Assembly (NCBI GenBank): GCA_901538445.1
Contig: LR594585.1
Location: 1,825,369-1,889,368, forward strand
DNA length: 64,000 nt
Direction: 5' to 3'
DNA from: Gemmataceae bacterium
GTDB taxonomy: Bacteria > Planctomycetota > Planctomycetia > Gemmatales > Gemmataceae
The notes beneath the pieces were generated by a model. That model made no database searches, was not told where the DNA came from, and saw only the letters and a program-made list of their open reading frames with translations. Positions 51,151 through 59,382 of this stretch are shown here, one piece after another. How positions within the stretch are numbered: the first letter of the stretch is position 1; every line of letters begins with the position of its first letter. The translations under genes were made by a program, and so were the position numbers.

Positions 51151-51327
51151 GGACAGAGGGCAGAAGACCGGAAAGCAAAGAGCGGGCACGGGCACGGGCA
51201 CGCACGCGGGCACGGATCGAACCTCAGGCGCACCGGCGGTGCGGCGTCTTCCCGTTCTTCCTCCGTGCCCGTGCCCCAGCCCGTGCCCGTGCCCGACTGT
51301 CTTCCCCGGCTTTCCTGCCCTCTGTCC
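51151..51327. repeat. Inverted repeat with 65-nt arms and GGGCAC tandem core
   Basis: The arms 51151-51215 (GGACAGAGGGCAGAAGACCG... to ...GGGCACGG) and 51263-51327 (CCGTGCCCGTGCCCC... to ...CTGCCCTCTGTCC) are imperfect complements around a 47-nt loop. Each arm holds several GGGCAC or GTGCCC repeats. It separates two minus-strand genes. Confidence 0.85.
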
Positions 51328-51399
51328 TCTGACTTCTGTCGCTGCAGGCGTCTGTCCTCTGCCGCCGCAGGCGTCTGCCGCCAACGGCGGCCGGCCGGG

Positions 51400-51576
51400 T
51401 CACTCCTTGGCGGCCTTCTCGGCCTCCTTCTTCACGTACTCCTTGAACCCGGCCATGTTGTACGACACGAACATGAACGCGTGGTGCAGCGCCTGGTACG
51501 TCTCGTCCTCGGGGTCGTCGGCGTAGTCCTTGCGGAGCGCGTACAGGCGGGCGAGCAACTGGTCGGCGGTCATCAT
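51400..51576 (-). CDS. Small conserved-looking protein, 58 aa
   Basis: ATG at 51576 (or the adjacent ATG at 51573) reads MMTADQLLARLYALRKDYAD and ends 'MAGFKEYVKKEAEKAAKE'. Third positions are almost all G or C, as in genuine genes here, and the helical, charged composition with an aromatic-rich middle (HHAFMFVSYN) looks like a real small protein. No family is recognised. Oriented divergently from the sugar transferase gene. Confidence 0.6.
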   Translation of the reverse strand: MMTADQLLARLYALRKDYADDPEDETYQALHHAFMFVSYNMAGFKEYVKKEAEKAAKE

Positions 51577-51701
51577 CTCACGGCCCCCTCGGATTCACGT
51601 TTCACGGCCCGAATGCCGATAGTTTACCCGGCTTGACAGCGTCTGGCCCGGAGTGCTACGTTCCCGCGCAAACGGCGCACCCACACGGTCCCCGGCCCCC
51701 C

Positions 51702-53111
51702 ATGATCCGTCGCACCAGTCAAACGCTCACGATCTGGTTCGTCGCCTGGGACGTGGCGCTCACCGGCGCCGCGTGGCTCGCGTCGTACTGGGTGCGGTTC
51801 GACGCGGGCCTGTTCCCGCCGGACCCGGACGTGCCGCAGCCGGCGTTCGACCTGTACGCGGGGAACCTGCCGCTGGTCGCGATCCTCGCGGCCGTCGCGT
51901 ACCGGTTCGCGGGCATGTACGAGATCCACCGGCTCCGGCGGTTCCGCGAGGAGCTGGTCGCGGTGTGCCGGGGCGTGGGGCTCATGGCCCTGGCGGTGAT
52001 GGCGACCAGCTTCGCCCGGCACAACCACTACGAGTCGCGGCTCGCGATGGCCGCGTTCTTCGCGTGCACGCTCGTGTACGTGGTGGTGCTCCGCCGGATG
52101 ACGTGGAAGGCGGTGCGGCGGCTCCGCGCCCGGGGGGTGAACCAGAGCCAGGCGCTCGTCGTCGGCACCGGCCGGCTGGCCCGCCGCACGGTCCGCACGC
52201 TCCGGGCCGTGTCGTGGTCCGGGATCAAGCCGATCGGGTACGTCGAGGACGAGGCGCACCGCGGCGGGGCCGCGACCGACCTCCCCGTCCTGGGCGGGAT
52301 CTCCGACCTCCGCGAGCTGATCGCGGCCCACAACGTCCACCACGTGTTCGTGGCGCTGCCGCTGAACCGGTACCACCTCGCGCGCCGCGTGTTCGCCGAG
52401 CTGTCCCAAGTGGTCGTGGACGTGCAACTCGTCGCCGACGTGCCCGAAATGGCCGGGATGGCGTTCCACACCACCCACCTGCACGGGATGACCGTGGTGG
52501 GCCTCCGCGAGAGCCCGCACCACGGGCTCAACGTCGTGGTGAAGCGGGTCATGGACGTGATCCTCGCCACGGTCGCGCTCGTGGTGCTGGCCCCGTTCAT
52601 GGGGCTGATCGCGGCGCTCGTGAAGCTGTCCAGCCCCGGCCCGGTGTTCTACCGCCAGGAGCGGTGCGGGCTCAACGGGCAGCCGTTCAACATGCTGAAG
52701 TTCCGCACCATGCGGGCCGACGCGGAGAAGGCCGGCCCGCAGATGACCGCGAAGAACGACCCGCGGAAGACCCTCCTCGGCACCGTGCTGCGGGCCACGA
52801 ACCTCGACGAACTGCCGCAACTGTTCAACGTGCTCCGCGGCGACATGAGCCTGGTCGGCCCGCGGCCCGAGCGCCCGGTGTTCGTGAACCAGTTCTCGAA
52901 GACGATCCCGAACTACATGGCCCGGCACGCGGTGAAGGCCGGGATGACCGGGTGGGCGCAGGTGAACGGGTGGCGGGGCAACTCGTCGCTCCGCCGCCGG
53001 GTCCAGTACGACCTGTACTACATCACCCACTGGAACCCGGTGTTCGACCTGCGGATCATGTTCCTCACCGTCTGGCGGATGCTGTTCCAGAAGCAGAAGC
53101 ACGCGTACTGA
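51702..53111 (+). CDS. Polyprenyl-phosphate glucose-1-phosphate transferase (WcaJ/exopolysaccharide initiating sugar transferase)
   Basis: 469 aa, ATG 51702. Four N-terminal membrane helices (10-110) and a Rossmann-like CoA-binding-type domain (150-270, 'QALVVGTGRLARRTVRTLRA') precede the catalytic bacterial sugar-transferase domain: 'KRVMDVILATVALVVLAPFM', 'SSPGPVFYRQERCGLNGQPF', 'LKFRTM' and 'LDELPQLFNVLRGDMSLVGP' with RPE. The enzyme transfers a sugar phosphate to undecaprenyl phosphate at the inner membrane to start polysaccharide assembly. No glycosyltransferase or Wzx/Wzy genes adjoin, so it works with genes elsewhere. Confidence 0.93.
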   Translation: MIRRTSQTLTIWFVAWDVALTGAAWLASYWVRFDAGLFPPDPDVPQPAFDLYAGNLPLVAILAAVAYRFAGMYEIHRLRRFREELVAVCRGVGLMALAVMATSFARHNHYESRLAMAAFFACTLVYVVVLRRMTWKAVRRLRARGVNQSQALVVGTGRLARRTVRTLRAVSWSGIKPIGYVEDEAHRGGAATDLPVLGGISDLRELIAAHNVHHVFVALPLNRYHLARRVFAELSQVVVDVQLVADVPEMAGMAFHTTHLHGMTVVGLRESPHHGLNVVVKRVMDVILATVALVVLAPFMGLIAALVKLSSPGPVFYRQERCGLNGQPFNMLKFRTMRADAEKAGPQMTAKNDPRKTLLGTVLRATNLDELPQLFNVLRGDMSLVGPRPERPVFVNQFSKTIPNYMARHAVKAGMTGWAQVNGWRGNSSLRRRVQYDLYYITHWNPVFDLRIMFLTVWRMLFQKQKHAY

Positions 53112-53122
53112 TCGCGGCTCTC

Positions 53123-53194
53123 GGCGAGCGGGGGGCGAGCCGCCCCGGTTACGGGGCGGGTGGTTCACCCGCGTCATAACTGACGCGGCTCGCC
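53123..53194. repeat. Composite palindromic repeat after the sugar transferase gene
   Basis: GGCGAGC/GGCTCGCC form outer arms; GCCGCCCCG/CGGGGCGGG and ACCCGCGTCA/TGACGCGG form two inner hairpins. The last one resembles that at 14666-14691. Confidence 0.7.
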
Positions 53195-53302
53195 AAGCAG
53201 GTCGGCCCCACCCGTCCCCGCGCCTTCCCCGCGCCCCAGCGCCCGGGTATCATCCCCGTGCGTCACTTCGGTCCGCTCCCCTTGCGCCCGGGTCGTATCA
53301 CC

Positions 53303-54931
53303 ATGCTCCGACTCACGCTCACCGCCGCGGCGCTGGTCGCGGTCGCCCTCCCCGTCGACGCCGCGCCGAACCCGGTGGCCGACTGGCGCACCGACCCCGG
53401 CCTCAAACACGTGCCCACCGACGCGTTTCTGTTCGCCACGGTGAAGGTGTCGAAGCTCTGGGACAGCCCCGCGGCCAAGCCGCTCCGCGACTGGGCCGCC
53501 GCCCAGAGCGAAGAGGCGCTCGCGGCGCTCGTCGGCGTCCCGCCGGCCGACGTCGACCGCCTCACCCTGTTCATGCCGAGCGCCGGGGACGAAGCGCTGC
53601 TGGTGCTCGTCACCACCCGCAAGCCGTTCGAGTCGGCCCGCGTGCTAAGGAACCTCGGCAGCGGCCCCGGCGACCGGCGGCCCGGCCGGGGCAGCTCCCG
53701 CGTCGCCGAGATCGACGGCCCGTTCCGGTACGTCGCACTCGTGGGCGAGCACTCTCTCCTCTTCTTCCCCCGCGAGCCGGGACCGGCAGCGGTGGCGCTC
53801 GCGGCCCAGGTGATGGGCCGCAAGGCCGACGGCCCGCTCGCCGCGGCGCTGTCGGCCGCCGCGAACCACGACGCGGCGTTCGGCCTGGACGTCAACACCG
53901 TCGCCGCCGAACTCGCCCGGCCCGACCAGAAAGACGCGCCCCCGCCGCCGTTCGCGGCGATGCTCAAGGCGAGGGCCGCGACCTTCACGGCCGACTTCGA
54001 CCGGACCGCACGGGGGCAACTCACCCTCACCTTCCCCGACGCCGCGGCCGCGAAGGCGGCGGCCCCCGACCTGGAGGCCGGGATCGCGCTCGTACTCAAG
54101 GAACTCTCGCGGGGGCTCGACGACCCCCGCGGCCGCGACCGCCCGCTGGAATTGGGAGTGTACCAGCTCTTCGCGACCGCGCTGAAGGCCACGAAGGTGA
54201 GCGTCGAAGACGACCGCGTGCTCGCGAGCGGCGAGGTGCCGGTCGCCGACGAGGTGACCAAGCTCGTCGCCGCCCTTCCGAAAACGCTGAAGACGTTCCG
54301 GGCCAACCGCAAGGCGATCAACAACCTGAAGCAGCTCGCGCTCGGGATGCACAACTTCGAGAGCGCGTTGGCGCACCTCCCGGGCGACGTCGTGGGCGGG
54401 GGCGACAAGCCGCTGGCGTGGAGCTGGCGTGTGCAGATTCTCCCGTACCTCGAACAGGGGCCGCTCTACAACAAGCTCGACCTGACGAAGCCGTGGGACG
54501 ACCCTGCGAACCTGAAGGTGCTGGAAGCGGCCGAGATGCCGAAGGTGTTCGAGCACCCCGGCCGGCCGGCCCCGAAGGGGCACACGTACTTCCGCGTGTT
54601 CTCGCTCCCGAAGGGCGCGAAAGGCACCGACGCCCCCATGTTCGAGGAGGGGAAGCGCGCGCCGAGACTCATCGACGTTTCCGACGGCCTGTCGAACACG
54701 CTCATGATCGTGGAGGCGGGCGAAGCGGTGCCGTGGTACAAGCCGGACGTGCTGGCGTACGACGGCAAGCTCCCGCTGCCGCAACTCGGCGACAAGGATA
54801 CCGACCTCTTCCTCGCGGCCTTGGGCGACGGCAGCGCCCGTGCGTTCCGGCCGAGCACTCTCGGTCAGCAGACGCTCCGGGCGCTCATCACCCGCGCCGG
54901 CGGCGAGGTGATCCCGGACCTCGACCGCTGA
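53303..54931 (+). CDS. Secreted DUF1559-domain protein without the pilin leader
   Basis: 542 aa from ATG 53303 with an ordinary signal peptide (LTLTAAALVAVALPVDAA). Residues 30-340 are a DUF3352-like domain: 'LKHVPTDAFLFATVKVSKLW', 'LVTTRKPFESARVL', 'ATFTADFDRTARGQLTLTFP'. From about 345 on a standard DUF1559 body begins ('[20 protein letters not shown]', 'ILPYLEQGPLYNKLDL', 'DVSDGLSNTLMIVEAGEAVP'), ending 'ITRAGGEVIPDLDR'. It differs from the three pilin-like copies in the way it is exported. Probably surface or periplasmic; role unknown. Confidence 0.85.
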   Translation: MLRLTLTAAALVAVALPVDAAPNPVADWRTDPGLKHVPTDAFLFATVKVSKLWDSPAAKPLRDWAAAQSEEALAALVGVPPADVDRLTLFMPSAGDEALLVLVTTRKPFESARVLRNLGSGPGDRRPGRGSSRVAEIDGPFRYVALVGEHSLLFFPREPGPAAVALAAQVMGRKADGPLAAALSAAANHDAAFGLDVNTVAAELARPDQKDAPPPPFAAMLKARAATFTADFDRTARGQLTLTFPDAAAAKAAAPDLEAGIALVLKELSRGLDDPRGRDRPLELGVYQLFATALKATKVSVEDDRVLASGEVPVADEVTKLVAALPKTLKTFRANRKAINNLKQLALGMHNFESALAHLPGDVVGGGDKPLAWSWRVQILPYLEQGPLYNKLDLTKPWDDPANLKVLEAAEMPKVFEHPGRPAPKGHTYFRVFSLPKGAKGTDAPMFEEGKRAPRLIDVSDGLSNTLMIVEAGEAVPWYKPDVLAYDGKLPLPQLGDKDTDLFLAALGDGSARAFRPSTLGQQTLRALITRAGGEVIPDLDR

Positions 54932-54976
54932 GGCGGCGACGTCCGCGACGCGCGAAACCCCCGACCCGGAGCCCGC

Positions 54977-55285
54977 ATGCCCCCCGCTCCCGACGACGCC
55001 CTCGACCGCCTGCACCGCGACCTGGGCCTGAAGAAGCTCAACCCCGTGTGGGCGAAGTTCGAGTTGTTCTTCGGGCTCGGGGCGGTCGGAGGGAGCGTGT
55101 TCGGCGGCCTGCACCTCGCCCGCGACGCCGGCACCCCGGAGTGGGTGTGGGCGGGCCTCGCGGCGGTCTTCACCCTGGGCGGGTACCTGGCGCTCGCCGG
55201 TCACCGCAGTCACCTGTATCAATCGAATAACCGGCTCGCGGCGCACCTCGCCGACCTGGTCCGGAAGCCCCCTCACGCTGGCTGA
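54977..55285 (+). CDS. Small membrane protein with two helices
   Basis: 102 aa. 'FELFFGLGAVGGSVFGGLHL' and 'WVWAGLAAVFTLGGYLALAG' are two transmembrane segments, with a basic C-terminus. No family is recognised. It starts 45 bp after the DUF1559 gene and ends 9 bp before sucD, so it may share a transcript with either. Confidence 0.7.
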   Translation: MPPAPDDALDRLHRDLGLKKLNPVWAKFELFFGLGAVGGSVFGGLHLARDAGTPEWVWAGLAAVFTLGGYLALAGHRSHLYQSNNRLAAHLADLVRKPPHAG

Positions 55286-55294
55286 GAACCCGCC

Positions 55295-56209
55295 ATGAGC
55301 ATTCTGGTCGACTCGAACACCAAGGTCATCTGCCAGGGGATCACCGGCAAGTCGGGCACGTTCCACACCGACCAGTGCCTGCTGTACGGGTCGAAGTTCG
55401 TCGGCGGGGCGACCCCGGGCCGCGGCGGCAGCACCTGGGAGGGCCCGCAGTCGAAGCAGAAGCTCCCGGTGTTCAACACGGTCGCCGAGGCGGTCCAGAA
55501 GACCGGGGCGACCGCGAGCATGGTGTTCGTGCCGCCGCCGATGGCCGCCGACGCCATCATGGAGGCCGCCGACGCCGGCATCACCCTCATCATCGCCATC
55601 ACCGAGGGCATCCCGGTCCTCGACATGTCGCGGGCCAAGCGGTACCTGAAGACCAAGCCCGGGGTGCGGCTGGTCGGGCCGAACTGCCCCGGCGTCATCA
55701 CCCCCGGGCAGTGCAAGATCGGCATCATGCCGGGCTACATCCACAAGCCGTGCCAGCCGGGCGAGAAGGGCGTCGGCGTCATCAGCCGGTCCGGCACGCT
55801 CACCTACGAGGCCGTGTTCCAGCTCACCTCGCTCGGGCTCCCGCAGTCGACGTGCGTGGGCATCGGCGGCGACCCGGTCAACGGCACGAACCAGATCGAC
55901 ATGCTCGAGATGTTCCAGAACGACCCGGACACGTCGGCGATCCTGATGATCGGCGAGATCGGCGGCAACGCCGAGGAGCTGGCGGCCGAGTACGCGGCCA
56001 AGCACGTCACCAAGCCGCTGGCGGCGTTCATCGCCGGGCAGACGGCCCCGCCCGGCCGCCGCATGGGCCACGCCGGGGCGATCATCTCGGGCGGCAGCGG
56101 CAGCGCGGCCGACAAGCTCGCGGCGCTGAAAAAGGCCGGCATCGAGATCGCCCCGACCCCGGCCGACCTCGGCTCCGCGGTGCAGAAGGCGATCGCCGCG
56201 AAGAAGTGA
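55295..56209 (+). CDS. sucD: Succinyl-CoA ligase (ADP/GDP-forming), alpha subunit
   Basis: 304 aa; family length about 290. Converts succinyl-CoA to succinate in the TCA cycle with the beta subunit. The CoA-binding N-terminal domain starts '[20 protein letters not shown]'; '[20 protein letters not shown]' and '[20 protein letters not shown]' are the alpha-subunit signatures, and the phosphorylated histidine is H259 in '[15 protein letters not shown]'. Relative to common SucD it has short insertions ([15 protein letters not shown]). The beta-subunit gene sucC is neither before nor after it, which is unusual because the pair is normally adjacent. Confidence 0.93.
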   Translation: MSILVDSNTKVICQGITGKSGTFHTDQCLLYGSKFVGGATPGRGGSTWEGPQSKQKLPVFNTVAEAVQKTGATASMVFVPPPMAADAIMEAADAGITLIIAITEGIPVLDMSRAKRYLKTKPGVRLVGPNCPGVITPGQCKIGIMPGYIHKPCQPGEKGVGVISRSGTLTYEAVFQLTSLGLPQSTCVGIGGDPVNGTNQIDMLEMFQNDPDTSAILMIGEIGGNAEELAAEYAAKHVTKPLAAFIAGQTAPPGRRMGHAGAIISGGSGSAADKLAALKKAGIEIAPTPADLGSAVQKAIAAKK

Positions 56210-56257
56210 CCGCGGCCCGGGGTTCTGTCGAGCGGGGGGCGCTCACCCGTGACCCCA

Positions 56258-56368
56258 CACCCGGGGCGTTGCCCCGGGCTGAGATTGTCCGACCCCTTCG
56301 GGGTCAAGACCGGTGTCGTGCAGGCTGAAGGCCTGCGACAACCCGAGCCCGGGGCAACGCCCCGGGTC
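56258..56368. repeat. Palindromic repeat, family 1, copy C
   Basis: The 22-bp arms at 56259-56280 and 56346-56367 are identical to those of copy A, while the inner part has changed (GGGGTCAAGACCGG, TGTCGTGCAGG). It follows sucD and may end its transcript. Confidence 0.9.
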
Positions 56369-56485
56369 CGCGGCGCACGCGGTTCTCGTCAGACCACGTC
56401 GGCCACGAAACGTAACGGGCCGCTGGACACCCTGTCGTTCCCAAGGGATAATCGAGCCGTTACCCGGCACCCTGGGCGCGCCACA

Positions 56486-57508
56486 ATGACCCTCGTCGGA
56501 CAGCCCCCCCACTCGGACGCCCTCGAAGCGGCCCTGGAGCAGTTCGCCCACGGCGACCTCGACGGGGCCGAGGCGACGGTGCGGCAGGCAGCGCGGCAGG
56601 CGAAGGCCGAGTTCGGGTCCGGGTCGCCGGAGCTGGCCCGCGGGTACGCCGACATGGCCCGGTTCCACTTCCGGGCCGGCCAGTTCGAGCGGGCCGCGCA
56701 GGAGTTCCAGCACGCCGCCAAGGGGCCGATGCCGCCGGACCGCCCGGCCCGCGAGGACCGGCTCGCGTTCCTGTTCGGGTTCGGCGCGGCCCTCGCCGCC
56801 GACGGCCAGCTCGCCGACGCCGAGACGATCCTCCGCCAGTGCCTCGCGTACGCCCGGAACCTGCACGGCGGGCAGTCGGCCCACGCCTTCGTCGCGCTGG
56901 TGCCGCTCGCCGACGTGCTCCTGCTCCAGGGGAAGACGGCCGACGCCGCGCGGCTCGCGAACGAGGCCTACGATGCCCTGTGGCGGCTCGGCGACCCGAT
57001 GTTCACCAGCGCCGTCGGCACCCGGGCCGAGGCCCTCAAGGCGCTCGGGCAGACCGAGAGCCCGTTCCCCGACCTCAACGACCTGCCCGACGAGATGGTC
57101 GCCGCCGCGGTGTCCACAACCCTGACAAGGGCCGGCCTCGGCGACCCGGCCCGGGTCCGCGCCGTGTTCGCCGACCTGCTCCGGTTCGTGGACGGCAAGT
57201 ACGGCCACGACCACCCGCTGACCCGCGACGCGGTCGCGGCTGTGGCGCACCACGAGGGGGCCGTGGCCGGCGACGCGGACGACGCGGTCCACCGCACCGC
57301 GGTCCGCCGGGCCGTGTGGTCCTACGCCGTCGGCCGGCTCCCCGGCGGGCTCATCGCGAACCTGGACGTGCGGGTCGAGGGCGACGGGACCATCCACCTC
57401 GCCCCGCACCTGACCCGCGACGCCTCGCAGGACGAACTCGACCTGGTCGAGCGCACGCTCACCGACGCCGTGGACGACCTGTTCGCCCGCCCCGCCGCCC
57501 CGGCCTGA
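56486..57508 (+). CDS. TPR-like repeat protein of unknown function
   Basis: 340 aa from ATG 56486; the frame stays open upstream through the repeat, but the recognisable helices begin with 'ALEAALEQFAHGDLDGAEAT'. TPR-type hairpins run to about residue 190 ('ARFHFRAGQFERAAQEFQHA', 'LADVLLLQGKTADAARLANE'). The C-terminal 150 residues ('VRAVFADLLRFVDGKYGHDH') are all-helical and not recognised. No signal peptide, so cytoplasmic. Confidence 0.78.
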   Translation: MTLVGQPPHSDALEAALEQFAHGDLDGAEATVRQAARQAKAEFGSGSPELARGYADMARFHFRAGQFERAAQEFQHAAKGPMPPDRPAREDRLAFLFGFGAALAADGQLADAETILRQCLAYARNLHGGQSAHAFVALVPLADVLLLQGKTADAARLANEAYDALWRLGDPMFTSAVGTRAEALKALGQTESPFPDLNDLPDEMVAAAVSTTLTRAGLGDPARVRAVFADLLRFVDGKYGHDHPLTRDAVAAVAHHEGAVAGDADDAVHRTAVRRAVWSYAVGRLPGGLIANLDVRVEGDGTIHLAPHLTRDASQDELDLVERTLTDAVDDLFARPAAPA

Positions 57509-57563
57509 CGCACGGACGCGCGCTCCCGCCCGACACGCCGCCGCCCCCCACCCCGGTCCCGCC

Positions 57564-58388
57564 ATGCGCCGCACCACCCTCGCGCTCCTGACCACCGCCC
57601 TCGCGGTCGCCGCCGTGCCGGCCGCCGACACCGGCCGGCTCCCGCCCGACCCGGTCGCCCCGCCCGGGCTCCCGGCGCTCGCCCGGATCGCCGACGTGCG
57701 GGCGATCCTCGACGAGGTCGCCCTGCCGCCGCTCCCGTTCGAGCAGGCCCCGGCCGCGCCCACCTTCCCGTTCCCCGCCGAGCGGCTCCGGCACTACGGG
57801 CCGGACGGCACCGCGGCCGACGTGCTCGCCGCGCCGGAGAAGTTCCCGTTCCGGGCCGGGGTGCTGCGGGCCCTCGGCACGCTGCGGAAGGTCCCGATGC
57901 TCGGCGCGCCGAAGAGCGCCCTGGCGATCACCCAGGTGCCGAGCCCGACGGGCGACAAGTTCAAGGCGCTCGTGCTGAAGGCGCAGGACGTGGCCGCGGT
58001 GGCGGTGGCCGAACTGGAGGGCGAGCGCGACGCGCTCGTCGACCTCCAGGGGCAGCGGGCCGCCGAGCCGCGGCGGTGGCAGGCGCACTACGACTACGCA
58101 CTGGCCCAGGTCCGCCGCCGGCTCGTGTTCGTCCACGAGTACAACAAGGCGCTCGGCGACATCCGCACCGAGACCATGCCGGACCTGCCCCCGGACTCCC
58201 CGGGGTGGACCCTGGTGCCGACCGAGAAGCTGCACTCCGGCCGGATCGTGAAGCACGTGCTCCAGGAGGCGACCGACGGGTTCACGGCGCTCGCGGAGGA
58301 CTGCAAGGGGACGCCGTGGGAGGGGCTCGCGAACCGGGCCCTCGCGGTGCCGCCGGGCCTGGGCTGGGAGGCGCTCCCGCCAAAGTGA
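57564..58388 (+). CDS. Secreted helical protein of unknown function
   Basis: 274 aa. Signal peptide 'TLALLTTALAVAAVPAADTG', then a Pro-rich linker (25-60) and a helical domain with 'KFKALVLKAQDVAAVAVAEL' and 'RRWQAHYDYALAQVRRRLVF' followed by 'VHEYNKALGDIRTETMPDLP'. It ends in 'TPWEGLANRALAVPPGLGWE'. No catalytic motif; similar helical secreted proteins occur in planctomycetes without a known role. Starts 55 bp after the TPR gene. Confidence 0.7.
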   Translation: MRRTTLALLTTALAVAAVPAADTGRLPPDPVAPPGLPALARIADVRAILDEVALPPLPFEQAPAAPTFPFPAERLRHYGPDGTAADVLAAPEKFPFRAGVLRALGTLRKVPMLGAPKSALAITQVPSPTGDKFKALVLKAQDVAAVAVAELEGERDALVDLQGQRAAEPRRWQAHYDYALAQVRRRLVFVHEYNKALGDIRTETMPDLPPDSPGWTLVPTEKLHSGRIVKHVLQEATDGFTALAEDCKGTPWEGLANRALAVPPGLGWEALPPK

Positions 58389-58560
58389 CGGCCGCTGGTC
58401 TTTTGGCGAGCGGGGACGTGGTACCCGATCCCGCGGATGAGTTCGCTTCTGGAGCCGGCCGGCGTGGGGTCGGTCACCGGTCGTGCCCCCGCCGGACCTC
58501 ACCCCGGCCGACCACGGCAACCAACAGACGCATCACAGGAAAGGGCTGCCGTCTGTTCAG

Positions 58561-58595
58561 TTCGGTGGCACGGGCCTCGGGCCCGTGCCACCGAA
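58561..58595. repeat. Perfect 16-bp-arm hairpin
   Basis: TTCGGTGGCACGGGCC (58561-58576) and its exact complement (58580-58595) surround a 3-nt loop. Confidence 0.85.
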
Positions 58596-58668
58596 CCCGG
58601 CAAGTAATTCCTGGGACGCGTGTGAGGCCGGGTCGTGGTGGTGCGGAACCGCTGCGGCCTCATGTCTT

Positions 58669-58796
58669 GCCCTCTCCCTTGCGGGAGAAGGTGGCCGCGC
58701 TTCGCGGCCGGGTGAGGGGTACGGCCTCCCCCTCTCGGACGCAATCGCCCCTCACCCGCCGCTCGCGGACTCGCGGCACCCTCTCCCGCAAGGGCA
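58669..58796. repeat. Inverted repeat, family 2, copy D
   Basis: GCCCTCTCCCTTGCGGGAGA at the left is matched by CACCCTCTCCCGCAAGGGCA at the right; inner arms are CCGGGTGAGGGG and CCCCTCACCCGCC. Arm loop sequence (CTTGCGGG) is closest to copy B. Confidence 0.88.
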
Positions 58797-58861
58797 CCAC
58801 GGCGGCGCATCACCCGGGCTGGGTCTCATACGCATCCCGGGAACTATCTTCAGGCGCGTGT

Positions 58862-58927
58862 TGGCGAGCCGTGTGTGTCAACACACGGGTTAACGCCCAC
58901 CCGTGTGTTGACACACACGGCTCGCCA
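58862..58927. repeat. Perfect 29-bp-arm palindrome
   Basis: TGGCGAGCCGTGTGTGTCAA plus CACACGGGT (58862-58890) pairs without mismatch with 58899-58927 around an 8-nt loop (TAACGCCC). CATACGCATCCC (58829 on) and GGGATGCGTAT (58940 on) add an outer, looser arm pair. Confidence 0.92.
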
Positions 58928-59108
58928 GGCAGCTAATTCCTGGGATGCGTATCACGGCGAACCGGGGCGACCAATAGGGTTGGGGAGTGCCTCACCTACA
59001 ACCTTTAGCGCGGCCGGTCGCAGCATCCGACATGGTGTCGCGCCGCGCCGGGCGGTAGTGTGGGATTGTGGGGTGCGGGAGCTATTCCTCTGGCGAGCGG
59101 CCGTTTGG

Positions 59109-59230
59109 TTCTGGAGAGTTGGGCTTGGTTCTGGAGAGTTTTCGTTGATTCTGGAGAGTTTCGGGTCTTTCTGGAGAGTTTTGGTTGGTTCTGGACACCC
59201 CACCCCCCACTTCCCCCAGAACCATTTCCC
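59109..59230. repeat. Tandem array, 20-bp period, with conserved tail
   Basis: TTCTGGAGAGTT is repeated exactly at 59109, 59129, 59149 and 59169, each followed by 8 variable bases, and a fifth TTCTGG at 59189 opens the tail ACACCCCACCCCCCACTTCC to CCAGAACCATTTCCC. Every TTCTGG can pair with the single CCAGAA in the tail. A diverged relative is at 39989-40098. Confidence 0.88.
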
Positions 59231-59382
59231 ACCACCACTTCCACACAAGCGCAACAGAATCGCCGTGAGTCGCCACCGGCCGGGCGCGGCCGTGTCACCA
59301 CAGTCGGCTCAAGAGGCCGCGGGTCCAAGCGATCCGGTCTCGCGTCCCCCGCCACAATCGCCGGCCGCCCCGCGTCGCCGCG

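Larger units (their letters stand above)
58389..59382. other. About 1 kb repeat-rich gap without genes
   Basis: It contains a hairpin at 58561-58595, family-2 copy D, a 29-bp-arm palindrome at 58862-58927, and the 20-bp-period array at 59109-59230; the phrase TAATTCCTGGGAYGCGT appears at 58606 and 58934. No coding signal is seen on either strand. Confidence 0.8.

Noticed and set aside
58669..58927. CRISPR array
   Set aside because: Repeats here are inverted pairs, not regularly spaced direct repeats with unique spacers; no cas genes are present.
59109..59188. CRISPR-like reading of the TTCTGGAGAGTT array
   Set aside because: A 12-bp repeat with 8-bp variable parts is far shorter than CRISPR repeat and spacer units.
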